This document shows positions 1 to 8,403 of a DNA stretch of 64,000 nucleotides, piece by piece. Position numbers and translations under genes: made by a program. The notes under the pieces are model-generated. The model saw only the letters and a program-made list of their open reading frames with translations. It was not told where the DNA came from and searched no databases. How positions within the stretch are numbered: position 1 is the stretch's first letter; each line of letters begins with the position of its first letter. The stretch lies in assembly GCA_021153985.1 (NCBI GenBank), contig JAJKJM010000044.1, positions 1-64,000 on the forward strand. The letters are read 5' to 3'. The DNA is from Polaromonas sp. (lineage in GTDB: Bacteria > Pseudomonadota > Gammaproteobacteria > Burkholderiales > Burkholderiaceae_C).

Positions 1-80
1 AGGCCAAAGAGGCCATTGAAAAGGCCATGAAACCCATCAACCCCCAACTGAAGGAAGACCCCAACCATGGCAAGAGCTGA
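1..80 (+). CDS. 3' end of an upstream hypothetical protein (partial)
   Basis: Open frame from the window edge ...AKEAIEKAMKPINPQLKEDPNHGKS* ending at TGA 78-80, overlapping the next start. Confidence 0.45.
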   Translation, partial: AKEAIEKAMKPINPQLKEDPNHGKS

Positions 81-315
81 CGCCAAAACCGCCGTACTCG
101 CTGACGGCCTGCGCTACAAGTCCAAGGTGTCGGGATCACCGTTTGCCGCCACCACGTCTTTTGGCGCCGCCACCATGTCGTGTTTCATGTGCGGCAAACA
201 CCGAGCCCGCTCCCTGATGGGCACACGCAAGGTGCTGGGCAAGTCCCAGGCCGTGTGCTCGCCCTCGTGCAAAGCACTCGACGAAGCCCTCGAGAACGCC
301 GCCAACCAGAGTTGA
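67..315 (+). CDS. conserved hypothetical protein with CxxC motif
   Basis: 82 aa ORF, CFMCGKHR motif and a second Cys pair; followed by GC-rich hairpin region. Confidence 0.7.
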   Translation: MARADAKTAVLADGLRYKSKVSGSPFAATTSFGAATMSCFMCGKHRARSLMGTRKVLGKSQAVCSPSCKALDEALENAANQS

Positions 316-490
316 TCAGCTGATCTGCTCGTCAACAAAGGCCGCCTTGTGCGGCCTTTGGTCTTTGTTTGCCTTGCAAGGACCGCAATGCGGACTTGCT
401 TACCTTTTCGCCCAGCCGCCGTATTGATCACGGCGTGTCCCGGAGCGCATACTGGATGCTTGCAAACCGCATAGCAAAAGGTGATTTCCC

Positions 491-1042
491 ATGGCTTCCC
501 TGCCCACGCCGGACCCCATCCTCGAACCTGATGAGGCCATAGACCACATCCGCGGCCGCGCATCCGCCCCGGTCACCGTCGTTGAATACGGCGACTTCGA
601 ATGCCCCTCGTGCTTTCAGGCCCACGCCGCGCTGAAGATCATGCTGCCGCACTTCGACCGGCAGGTCCGTTTTGTCTTTCGCCACTTTCCGCTGCGCGAA
701 GTGCACCCGCATGCCGAGATGGCCGCCGAAGCCGCAGAAGCCGCCGGTGCGCAAGGCAAGTTCTGGCCCATGTACGAGTTGCTGTTTGCCAACCAGCAGC
801 ACCTTAAAGACAAACAGCTGCTCGACTACGCCGCGCAAGTCGGCTTGGATATGGCGCGCTACCAGAACGAGATGAGCGACCACGTCTACCTGCAGCGCGT
901 GCAAGAGCACATGCAAAGCGGCCGCCACCTGGGCATTCGCTCAACGCCGGCGTTTTACGTCAACGGCGTGTTCTGCGATGTGTCGTTTGGCCTGCAGCAT
1001 CTGCATGAGGCGATCGACAAGGCTCTCGGCCAGCAGGCCTAG
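491..1042 (+). CDS. DsbA-family thioredoxin-fold protein
   Basis: VTVVEYGDFECPSC active-site motif, STPAFYVNG cis-Pro loop. Confidence 0.9.
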   Translation: MASLPTPDPILEPDEAIDHIRGRASAPVTVVEYGDFECPSCFQAHAALKIMLPHFDRQVRFVFRHFPLREVHPHAEMAAEAAEAAGAQGKFWPMYELLFANQQHLKDKQLLDYAAQVGLDMARYQNEMSDHVYLQRVQEHMQSGRHLGIRSTPAFYVNGVFCDVSFGLQHLHEAIDKALGQQA

Positions 1043-1053
1043 ATGAATCTATC

Positions 1054-1193
1054 TATCCGCAGATTTCGCAGATTTACGCAGATAAAAACCATCAAGATGC
1101 AAGGTTATGGGCCGGCGTTTGAGTGAACTTTGAGATAAGCGATCCCGTTTCCAATCTGCGTAAATCTGCGTAAATCTGCGTAATCTGCGGATA
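1054..1193. repeat. Large inverted repeat built of short 'aatctgcgt' tandem units
   Basis: 1054-1083 and 1164-1193 are 30-nt inverted arms with one mismatch by hand alignment; 80-nt spacer; between convergent genes. Confidence 0.85.
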
Positions 1194-1197
1194 AATT

Positions 1198-1770
1198 TCA
1201 ACCGTCCACAGGTTGCAGAGGCGTCACTAGCGTCTTCTGCAAAAACGCCAAATCCAGCCAGCGGCCAAACTTGAACGCCGCCTGTTTGATCGTGCCGCTG
1301 TGCTCAAAACCCAGGCGCTTGTGCAACTCGATGCTGGCGCTGTTGCTCAGGTCAATCGCGCCGACCAGCACGTGCACGCCTTGCTCCTCGGCCTTGGCCA
1401 CGATGGCCTCCAGCAGCGTGCGCCCCAAGCCCTGGCCGCGGTGGCTTTTTTCAATATAGACCGAATGCTCGACCGTGTACTTGTACGCAGGGAACGCGCG
1501 GAACGTGCCGTAGCTCGCAAAACCCAGCAGCTTGCCAGCGTCGTCCTCAAGCCCGATCACCGGAAAGTTGTTGGCCCGCTTGGTGGCAAACCAGGTCACC
1601 ATGCTTTCAGGTGTGCGCGGCTTGTAGTCATACAGCGCGGTTGAATTGGCGATGGCCTCGTTGAAGATGGCGAGGATCTGGCCGGCGTGGCGCTCTTCGG
1701 TGCAATTGACGGGGTGCATGCGGATTTTGTGGTGGATGTTGGTGTTGCTCCGTTCGCTGTTGTCAGGCAC
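1198..1770 (-). CDS. GNAT N-acetyltransferase (phosphinothricin-acetyltransferase-like)
   Basis: VEHSVYIEKSHRGQGLGRTLLEAIV acetyl-CoA motif, ELHKRLGFEHSGTIKQAAFKFGRWLD. Confidence 0.9.
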   Translation of the reverse strand: MPDNSERSNTNIHHKIRMHPVNCTEERHAGQILAIFNEAIANSTALYDYKPRTPESMVTWFATKRANNFPVIGLEDDAGKLLGFASYGTFRAFPAYKYTVEHSVYIEKSHRGQGLGRTLLEAIVAKAEEQGVHVLVGAIDLSNSASIELHKRLGFEHSGTIKQAAFKFGRWLDLAFLQKTLVTPLQPVDG

Positions 1771-1806
1771 CAGCGAGCGGAGTGCGTGCAGCTATTTTGC
1801 CGGGCC

Positions 1807-2334
1807 TTAGCCCGCCGTGGCGGACCCGGGCAGGGGAGCCGCCTGCGCCGCACCGCGCGCACGTACGCGCCGCACCTGGAACGCCGCACCAATGACGTAC
1901 AGCAGCAGAAGTACCCCCGTGGCGGCCTTCAGCGCAGGCGCGTCGGCATTGGGCAACAACGGTGCGCCCAGCGGAAGGCGCGTCGAAGTCTCGGTAATCG
2001 CCGGGATCATGTGGAACACAAACGTGATCGAATAGCTCAGCGTCTCGACATAAGGCGATGCACGCCCCAGCACTTGGGTGGTGCCAGCCACCCAGGCAAT
2101 GCCCAGCACCAGTAGCGTGATGATGCCCAGCGCATGCGGCTTGCCGAAACCGCCGTGCTGGAAGATGCCAAAGCCCGTGAGGCAGGTCAGCACCGTGGTC
2201 CAGATATACACCTTGCCCAGCGTAGACCTGGCGATGATTTCCTTGTCGCGAAAAAAGGCAAGTAGGGCTGCCGCCACAGCCACCAGGCTGATCGCGGTGT
2301 GAATGACGCCCAGGTGCGTTAAACCATAGATCAT
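1807..2334 (-). CDS. integral membrane protein, hypothetical
   Basis: MIYGLTHLGVIHTAISLVAVAAALLAFF..., about four TM segments. Confidence 0.75.
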   Translation of the reverse strand: MIYGLTHLGVIHTAISLVAVAAALLAFFRDKEIIARSTLGKVYIWTTVLTCLTGFGIFQHGGFGKPHALGIITLLVLGIAWVAGTTQVLGRASPYVETLSYSITFVFHMIPAITETSTRLPLGAPLLPNADAPALKAATGVLLLLYVIGAAFQVRRVRARGAAQAAPLPGSATAG

Positions 2335-2525
2335 CGGAATCTCCTTGTGCCCTGGAGCGCCAGGGCCGTGGGTTGAACAAGCCTGCGTTGGCCCAAGCAA
2401 ACGCCATGCCGCGCAGATTGTGGCCCGCGGCATTGGTTTCGGCTACTGTCTTGAGGACTGGCCCGATAATCGGTAGAACACCGTGGCAGCGCCACCCCCA
2501 ACAAACCAATCAAACCAAAGTACTC

Positions 2526-2849
2526 ATGAAAAAAACATTTCAGCTCAAAGTCGAAGGCAAAAACCGAGAGCGCCTGCTCGAAGCCGCCAAACACGACATC
2601 CGCAAATACTTCAAACGCGAACGCGCCAAGCCGCTGCCCAAGGGCGTGGACTTCTGGGACTTTGATTGCAAGTCAGGCTACAGCCAGGATTCGGCAACTG
2701 TGGTGCCGGAGGCTGGTCTTATCAAGTCGATTGACGAGGTCGTGAAGGACGGCGGCGAGCAGTTTTATGTGGAGGTGCTGGCCAAGCCGGGGGTGAAGGT
2801 GCCACGTGCGAGCAATGAGGGTGGTGACGGTTTTGATGACGTCGAGTAA
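2526..2849 (+). CDS. conserved hypothetical protein (DUF6172-like)
   Basis: MKKTFQLKVEGKNRERLLEAAKHDIRKYFKRERAKPLPKGVDFWDFDC. Confidence 0.75.
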   Translation: MKKTFQLKVEGKNRERLLEAAKHDIRKYFKRERAKPLPKGVDFWDFDCKSGYSQDSATVVPEAGLIKSIDEVVKDGGEQFYVEVLAKPGVKVPRASNEGGDGFDDVE

Positions 2850-2851
2850 GC

Positions 2852-3355
2852 ATGCGCAGACTCCTTGCGCTCTTGCTGATGATGGCCTTTGCTTCGTCAG
2901 CGAATGCGGATCAAAATCTTCTCGGCCAATGGAAGTCTGACTCCGATATCAGCATGCGCTTCAATACAGAGCGCGCAAAGCTTGACAGCAAGACGGCCCT
3001 GTTTCTTTCGCAGGTGATGGGCCATATGACCCTGACCTTTACGGCAGATGCCATGACGTCCGAGTTGCCGGATCTGGAGACGCGAACGCAAGAGGGCCGG
3101 AAGAGGCCATTGACAGGCTTTCGCGAAACCCATCCCTATTGTGTCCTGGGCGTTGCGTCGGATTCGGTTGCCGTCAAAACCGTTGCGGCAGTGACCGGCA
3201 GGGACACCATCATTGTTTATAACTTCATAGGCCCAGACATGCTCTGGGTGTACGCTGGCGGCGAAGACAACTCGCAGAGTCTTCATCTTCGTGAATACTA
3301 TGTGCGGGTAAAAGATGTGCCCCAGCCCGAGACGCCCAAAAGCGCTCAACCCTAG
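2852..3355 (+). CDS. secreted hypothetical protein
   Basis: Signal peptide MRRLLALLLMMAFASSANA. Confidence 0.6.
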   Translation: MRRLLALLLMMAFASSANADQNLLGQWKSDSDISMRFNTERAKLDSKTALFLSQVMGHMTLTFTADAMTSELPDLETRTQEGRKRPLTGFRETHPYCVLGVASDSVAVKTVAAVTGRDTIIVYNFIGPDMLWVYAGGEDNSQSLHLREYYVRVKDVPQPETPKSAQP

Positions 3356-3375
3356 AAAGGTCGGTTCTGCGACCT

Positions 3376-3771
3376 ATGGATAGAGACCCAGAAGCCCCAC
3401 AAGGCCCTTACCCCGACACCATCCAGCAAGGCGATGTGTTCTGGCTGCAAGCTGATCCCACACGCGGTTCCATCCCCGGCTCGCCGCACCCCCATGTCGT
3501 CGTGCAAGACGACGTATTCAACCGGTCCCGCATCAGCACCGTGATCATCTGCGCGCTTACCTCCAACCTCAATCGCGCCACCGAGCCAGGCAATGTCCTG
3601 CTCGAGCCCGGCGAGGGCGATTTGGAAAAGCAGAGCGTGGTGGTCGTGTCGCAGGTGTCTTCGGTCTACAAGACGCGTCTGGGTGAGCACATCGGGACGC
3701 TGTCGTACGAGCGTGTTCAGCAGATACTGGCCGGCATGCGCTTTCTGCAGGCCGCATTTCACCAGCGGTAA
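3376..3771 (+). CDS. PemK/MazF-family growth inhibitor (no adjacent antitoxin ORF)
   Basis: QGDVFWLQADPTRGSIPGSPHPHVVVQDD ... [23 protein letters not shown]. Confidence 0.85.
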   Translation: MDRDPEAPQGPYPDTIQQGDVFWLQADPTRGSIPGSPHPHVVVQDDVFNRSRISTVIICALTSNLNRATEPGNVLLEPGEGDLEKQSVVVVSQVSSVYKTRLGEHIGTLSYERVQQILAGMRFLQAAFHQR

Positions 3772-3837
3772 CCATCAAATCGGCCTCCAGCCCAATACCC
3801 ACATTGGTTAGCGGCTATTGATTTGATAGCGAAGCGT
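3772..3837 (-). repeat. Dispersed ~65-bp intergenic repeat, copy 1
   Basis: Reverse complement gctatcaaatcaatagccgctaaccaatgtgggtattgggctggaggccgattt matches the copies at 9861, 16486, 38024, 43330. Confidence 0.7.
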
Positions 3838-3844
3838 GATGGGG

Positions 3845-3874
3845 TTGACGAACCAATAACCACATGGTTATGAT
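3845..3874 (+). promoter_or_regulatory. sigma70-type promoter with overlapping palindromic operator for the ArsR gene
   Basis: TTGACG (3845-3850), 18 bp, TATGAT (3869-3874); perfect palindrome ATAACC-acat-GGTTAT at 3856-3871. Confidence 0.6.
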
Positions 3875-3880
3875 TCGGGC

Positions 3881-4228
3881 ATGCAAACAGTCGCGAACGA
3901 ATTTTCCAGTCAGGTTTCAGACGAGGTCTTCAAGGCCCTGTCTGACCCGACACGCCGGGCGATCTTTGAGCGCCTGGCTCGCGACGGTGAGCAGACCGTG
4001 CGCGCCCTGACCGACCAGGCGGGCGTGTCGCAGCCGGCCGTCTCCAAGCACCTGCGTGTGCTGAAGCAAGCCCAGCTGGTCATCGACAGGCCCGAGGGCC
4101 GTGAGACGCACTACAGCGCCCAGCCGCTGGCGCTCTCGGCCCTGCGTGACTGGGTGAGCTTTTACGGCGCCTTCTGGAACGACCGCATCGACGATCTCGA
4201 ATCACTCTTAAAAAGGATGGACCAATGA
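3881..4228 (+). CDS. ArsR-family transcriptional regulator
   Basis: ALSDPTRRAIFERLARDGEQTVRALTDQAGVSQPAVSKHLRVLKQAQLV winged helix. Confidence 0.92.
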   Translation: MQTVANEFSSQVSDEVFKALSDPTRRAIFERLARDGEQTVRALTDQAGVSQPAVSKHLRVLKQAQLVIDRPEGRETHYSAQPLALSALRDWVSFYGAFWNDRIDDLESLLKRMDQ

Positions 4229-4656
4229 CTTCCACTACAGCCACTTCCGCAGCCACCGCCACTGAAACCCGCTCCGTCGTGGTCGAGCGCCAAATCCCTT
4301 ACCCACCCGAAAAGATCTGGCGCGCCCTCACGCAGCCGCACCTGATCGAAGAGTGGCTGATGAAAAACGACTTCAAGCCCTCGGTAGACCACCGCTTCAA
4401 GCTGAGCGCAGACTGGGGCGCCGTCGAATGCAAGGTGCTGGAGGTCGAACCGAACACCACGCTGTCCTACACCTGGGCCGCCTATGGCCTTGAGAGCATC
4501 GTCACCTGGACGCTCACCCCTGCGGGCACCGGCACGCATCTGCGCATGGAGCAGTCGGGCTTCCGGCCAGACCAGGAGCAGGCTTACCAGGGCGCCAAAT
4601 ACGGCTGGCAGCAGTTCTTTGCCAAGCTGGAGCAGGTGGTGGTGCGGGCAGATTGA
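4225..4656 (+). CDS. SRPBCC/AHSA1-family protein
   Basis: RQIPYPPEKIWRALTQPHLIEEWLMKNDF; ATGA overlap with the ArsR stop. Confidence 0.9.
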   Translation: MTSTTATSAATATETRSVVVERQIPYPPEKIWRALTQPHLIEEWLMKNDFKPSVDHRFKLSADWGAVECKVLEVEPNTTLSYTWAAYGLESIVTWTLTPAGTGTHLRMEQSGFRPDQEQAYQGAKYGWQQFFAKLEQVVVRAD

Positions 4657-4697
4657 CGGTTCACGCCTGAGCACACCTTTTAAAGCGAGGCACTGGA

Positions 4698-5129
4698 ATG
4701 AACGCGATGGCCAAAAAGACATCCGCCAAGCCGGCGCTCCTGTCAGGCGGCAATCCGCAAATTCCGAAAGGTGAGGGCGATGCCCCTGTGCAGGCCTACA
4801 TCGCCGCCATGCCAGGCTGGAAGCGCGATGTAGGCCGCCGGCTCGACACACTCATCGTGCAAACCGTGCCCGGCGTGCACAAGGCCGTCAAATGGAACTC
4901 GCCGTTCTATGGTGTGAAAGATGAGGGCTGGTTCCTCAGCTTCCATTGCTTCGCCAAGTACATCAAGGTGGCCTTCTTTCGCGGCCTGTCGCTCAAGCCC
5001 GTGCCGCCCGTCGAATCCAAAAGCCAGGACACGCGCTACTTTCACATTGCTGAAGACGGTCAGTTCGACGAAGCCCAGTTCACCGCCTGGGTGAAGCAGG
5101 CCAGCCAATTGCCACTAGAACGGATGTGA
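4698..5129 (+). CDS. DUF1801 domain protein
   Basis: MPGWKRDVGRRLDTLIVQTVPGVHKAVKWNSPFYGVKDEGWFLSFHCFAKYIKVAFF. Confidence 0.85.
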   Translation: MNAMAKKTSAKPALLSGGNPQIPKGEGDAPVQAYIAAMPGWKRDVGRRLDTLIVQTVPGVHKAVKWNSPFYGVKDEGWFLSFHCFAKYIKVAFFRGLSLKPVPPVESKSQDTRYFHIAEDGQFDEAQFTAWVKQASQLPLERM

Positions 5130-5158
5130 GCCGTATCAAAGCAGAAAGGAAAAACACC

Positions 5159-5617
5159 ATGCCGAAGACAAGCGCCACCAAAACAGCTGCGACAAAAACT
5201 GCGACAAAAAAAGTGATCACAGCCGCAACCAAAAGCAAGAACAGCAAGGCGGAAAGCAGCGCCCCTGCCTCCCAGCTGATCGACGAAAAAATCGCCAACC
5301 TGAATGACTGGCGCGGCGAAGCCCTTGCCAAAGTTCGCGCAGTCGTCAAGCAGGCCGTCCCCGGCGTGGTCGAAGAATGGAAGTGGAGCGTTCCGGTCTG
5401 GTCGCACAACGGCATCATCTGCACCGGCGAGACCTACAAGGCCGCCGTGAAGATGACCTTCGCCAAAGGCGCCAAGGTGGACGACCCTTCAGGGCTTTTC
5501 AACTCCAGCCTCGAAGGCAATACCCGCCGGGCGATTGACTTTCATGAGGGGGATGAGATTGATGAGAAGAAGTTGAAGGCGCTGGTGCGGGCGGCTGCGG
5601 CGTTGAATAAGGGCTAG
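5159..5617 (+). CDS. DUF1801 domain protein with K/T/A-rich histone H1-like N-terminus
   Basis: MPKTSATKTAATKTATKKVITAATKSKNSKAE then DUF1801 core VVKQAVPGVVEEWKWSVPVWSHNGIICTGETYKAAVKMTF; AAAGGA RBS before ATG 5159. Confidence 0.82.
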   Translation: MPKTSATKTAATKTATKKVITAATKSKNSKAESSAPASQLIDEKIANLNDWRGEALAKVRAVVKQAVPGVVEEWKWSVPVWSHNGIICTGETYKAAVKMTFAKGAKVDDPSGLFNSSLEGNTRRAIDFHEGDEIDEKKLKALVRAAAALNKG

Positions 5618-5713
5618 TATTTCGTCTAAGTTTTCGCTGAAACATTCCAGCTCACGTGAAGGCCGTCTTTTTCATTCAACTTCTTGAACTCAAAGGTATG
5701 CTTTGAACTATCA

Positions 5714-6658
5714 ATGGCAACTGCCCACTTATATTTGTTCAGCGATGCGTGCCCAACCGACTGGCTTGTCGATGGTGAGGATGACACTTGGCATACGATT
5801 GTGAACTTTGCTTTTCAGTCTGATCCACAACTCTTCTCGGACATCGAAGGTGGTCTGCCGCATGAGGAGGTGTTGAAACGTGATCCGCTATATGAGGGAT
5901 TTGTAACTCAGATGCGGTCGTCGTCCCTTCCTTCGATGCAGCTTCGAAAATGGGATACCAGCATTTCGCATAGGAATCGATTCTGCAAATCGTTTACTGC
6001 GATCCTCCGAAATTACAAGCCACTGGTCGCGGCACTGTCCTTCCAACAAAAGACTCTTCAAAAATCGAAGCTCGCCCTTTTTAATTCCTATAACAGTCAC
6101 ATTGGGGAAATCGAAGGCCAAGGCATTGGATTTGAGGAATATTTTGATAGCAAATCGCGACTTCGATTGAAGCATTCCTTTCTCAATTTTCACGGTCATC
6201 ACGAAATTGAGGGGCTTGAGCGACAGATGGTCATTCTCTTGCTCATGGCATTTTTCGTTGCAGACCAATTCCGCTTTTACTATCAAGATCTCGTGAAGAG
6301 TGGTCGGTATGGCTTTGATAAATTGCTGCTTACTGTGGTGTCTGACAGGCTTAGTGGTGATGGCGATGATCGCTTTCGGCGGAAAAGTGAACAAAATCTG
6401 AGGCACCTCATTGATCCTGACGGGGATGGTGCATTTGTACGGCTCACAAGATCCAACCAAATCGACGTTTTTTCAGGTGATCTAATCGCTGACAATCTCG
6501 CCGGTTGGCTCAATGCGGCGATTCGCGACCCTACGGGATGCTTCGCTGAGTACGTAAGACAAGCGGCTCCTTCTGGTGTGTGGACTGGCTGGCATACGCT
6601 TAGGCCGTCAGTGGAGAAGCTTGAATCAATCTCAGCAATGCAACTGTTGAGGGGCTAA
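5714..6658 (+). CDS. orphan hypothetical protein, atypically AT-rich
   Basis: Long ORF (324 aa from TTG 5684, or from ATG 5714); no family recognised by eye; base composition clearly lower GC than neighbours. Confidence 0.65.
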   Translation: MATAHLYLFSDACPTDWLVDGEDDTWHTIVNFAFQSDPQLFSDIEGGLPHEEVLKRDPLYEGFVTQMRSSSLPSMQLRKWDTSISHRNRFCKSFTAILRNYKPLVAALSFQQKTLQKSKLALFNSYNSHIGEIEGQGIGFEEYFDSKSRLRLKHSFLNFHGHHEIEGLERQMVILLLMAFFVADQFRFYYQDLVKSGRYGFDKLLLTVVSDRLSGDGDDRFRRKSEQNLRHLIDPDGDGAFVRLTRSNQIDVFSGDLIADNLAGWLNAAIRDPTGCFAEYVRQAAPSGVWTGWHTLRPSVEKLESISAMQLLRG

Positions 6659-6763
6659 AAACTTCAAGGTTCGGTGCCACCACCTCTATCTGACTTGGAA
6701 AGGCTTGAGTCTAAGAGCGTGTGGCGATTTCGAATCTCATTCGCGCCACCACCTCCACAGGCT

Positions 6764-6886
6764 ACTCACCGCCAAACCCGACTCACCCGCCCGCCCAGTG
6801 CGGCCGATACGGTGGGTGTAGTCAGTGGCTGAGTGGGGCAGGTCGTAGTTCACGACGACGGGCATTTGCGCGATGTCGATGCCGCG
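6764..6886 (-). pseudogene. Fragment of a DEAD-box RNA helicase (C-terminal motif V-VI region)
   Basis: [40 protein letters not shown]; ungapped alignment to 8608-8730 of the intact helicase gene with about 17 mismatches in 123 nt (hand count). Confidence 0.85.
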
Positions 6887-7011
6887 GGTTGAGCCCGGTG
6901 AGTCAGCATGAGCAAGCAGGGCTGCGGTTGTGTCGCAAGTGTCTTCCGTGTACAAAGGCGGCAAGTTGTTCTTCTTGCCGCCTACTTTGCAGACATCTGG
7001 CAACCCACCCC

Positions 7012-7557
7012 ATGCAAACCCCGAATCCATCCACCATCACGCTGCTCGTGTTTCTTCCGCTGGTCGCGTGGCGTGTCTACGCGCGCTTTCGCCGCATGGT
7101 TGGGCGCCAGCGCCTGTCGAGGATCCGTCCCTGGATCACCCTGGCCATCTTTCCCATCCTGCTTGTTTTGCTGTGCTTCGCCGCTCGTGAACACCTTGAA
7201 AGGCTTGGGTGGCTTGCCGGTGGCCTGGGCTTTGGTGGGTTGCTCGGCATCTTTGGGCTGCGCAAGACGCGCTTCGAGCCAACACCCCAAGGCCTGTTTT
7301 ACACGCCCAACGCTCACCTGGGCATTGCGCTTTCATTGCTGTTCGCTGGGCGCATTGCCTATCGATTGTTCGAAATCTATACGGCAGGGCCGACGGCGCA
7401 GCACGGAATGGGCGACTTCGCGCGCAGCCCGCTCACACTGGCCGTCTTTGGGCTGTTGGCGGGTTACTACATAAGCTACGCCATCGGCCTTGTGCGCTGG
7501 CGATTTGGTGTTTTGCGGGCCAAGCGGGAGCGTGAAGCGCTGGGGCGAGATGTTTAG
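7012..7557 (+). CDS. integral membrane protein, hypothetical
   Basis: [36 protein letters not shown]; several TM segments; the track ORF start at 6721 runs through the helicase remnant and is unlikely. Confidence 0.75.
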   Translation: MQTPNPSTITLLVFLPLVAWRVYARFRRMVGRQRLSRIRPWITLAIFPILLVLLCFAAREHLERLGWLAGGLGFGGLLGIFGLRKTRFEPTPQGLFYTPNAHLGIALSLLFAGRIAYRLFEIYTAGPTAQHGMGDFARSPLTLAVFGLLAGYYISYAIGLVRWRFGVLRAKREREALGRDV

Positions 7558-8011
7558 TCTTCCATTGATTGCGTCAGGTCTGACAGTCCTCGACCGCTTC
7601 AGCGCGCCGCTTGAACGACATGCTAAGCCTCTGCTGCGCACCGCAATGGTGTCTGTTTCCATGCTGCTTGCAGCTGTACCCGCGATGGCTGCCCAGGATG
7701 CCGGCGGCTTCGAGTGCAGGTATGACGGAAACCAGCAAGAGATGAATGCTTGCGCGGTCCGGGATTACAGGGCCGCGGACGTTGCTCTTAATCTGAAATA
7801 CCAGGCAGTGATGTCGGCTTTACCGGCAGGAGAGCGGATGGCCCTCCGGAAAGAGCAGCGGGCTTGGTTGCAGCGTCGGGATCCAGAGTGCAAAGCAGAG
7901 GCAAAGCCATCGGAAGGCGGGTCCATGTGGCCGCTCGAATACTTTGGTTGCATGCGGGCTGCAACAGAGCGTCGAACAAAAGAATTGGATCAACCAAAAA
8001 TCGCCAGGTGA
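7550..8011 (+). CDS. secreted LprI/DUF1311-like protein
   Basis: Signal-like segment VSVSMLLAAVPAMAAQ then FECRYDGNQQEMNACAVRDYRAADVALNLKYQAVM...LRKEQRAWLQRRD. Confidence 0.75.
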   Translation: MFSLPLIASGLTVLDRFSAPLERHAKPLLRTAMVSVSMLLAAVPAMAAQDAGGFECRYDGNQQEMNACAVRDYRAADVALNLKYQAVMSALPAGERMALRKEQRAWLQRRDPECKAEAKPSEGGSMWPLEYFGCMRAATERRTKELDQPKIAR

Positions 8012-8057
8012 TACCTGAAGGTTTAATCGCGCACTCAACTCTGGCTTGAATTGATTA

Positions 8058-8318
8058 TTACCGCGTAGTGTTTTCTGCCGAATGTGGTACCGGCGACTTC
8101 AGTTCGCAGAGTGTCTTGGTTGGACTATCGGCAAACTGAAGTGTCAGTATTACGACCTTTTCTTTATCTTCGTAAGAGGGATCGTCGCAAAAAAAACTAT
8201 TGCCGGCGCCCACGACGCGAAGGCCGTCCCCGTCCCCATAGTCAATGACCAAATCATCTTTCGTGGCACAACCCGTAATTACTAAAGCTGTGAGGGTCAA
8301 AAAAACTAGGAATTTCAT
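8058..8318 (-). CDS. small lipoprotein
   Basis: MKFLVFLTLTALVITGC lipobox, 86 aa. Confidence 0.6.
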   Translation of the reverse strand: MKFLVFLTLTALVITGCATKDDLVIDYGDGDGLRVVGAGNSFFCDDPSYEDKEKVVILTLQFADSPTKTLCELKSPVPHSAENTTR

Positions 8319-8403
8319 GCATTAACTATGGCTGTTTCAGGTGAGCCCAGTATGCATTCTGTTCGCAACTTTTATGCCCTTTTTAGCCAGATGGCCACCG
8401 GAC

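Noticed and set aside
1153-1185. GTAAA-N5-GTAAA matching the CpxR consensus
   Set aside because: It is part of the aatctgcgt tandem/inverted repeat between two gene ends, not upstream of any gene start; treated as coincidence.
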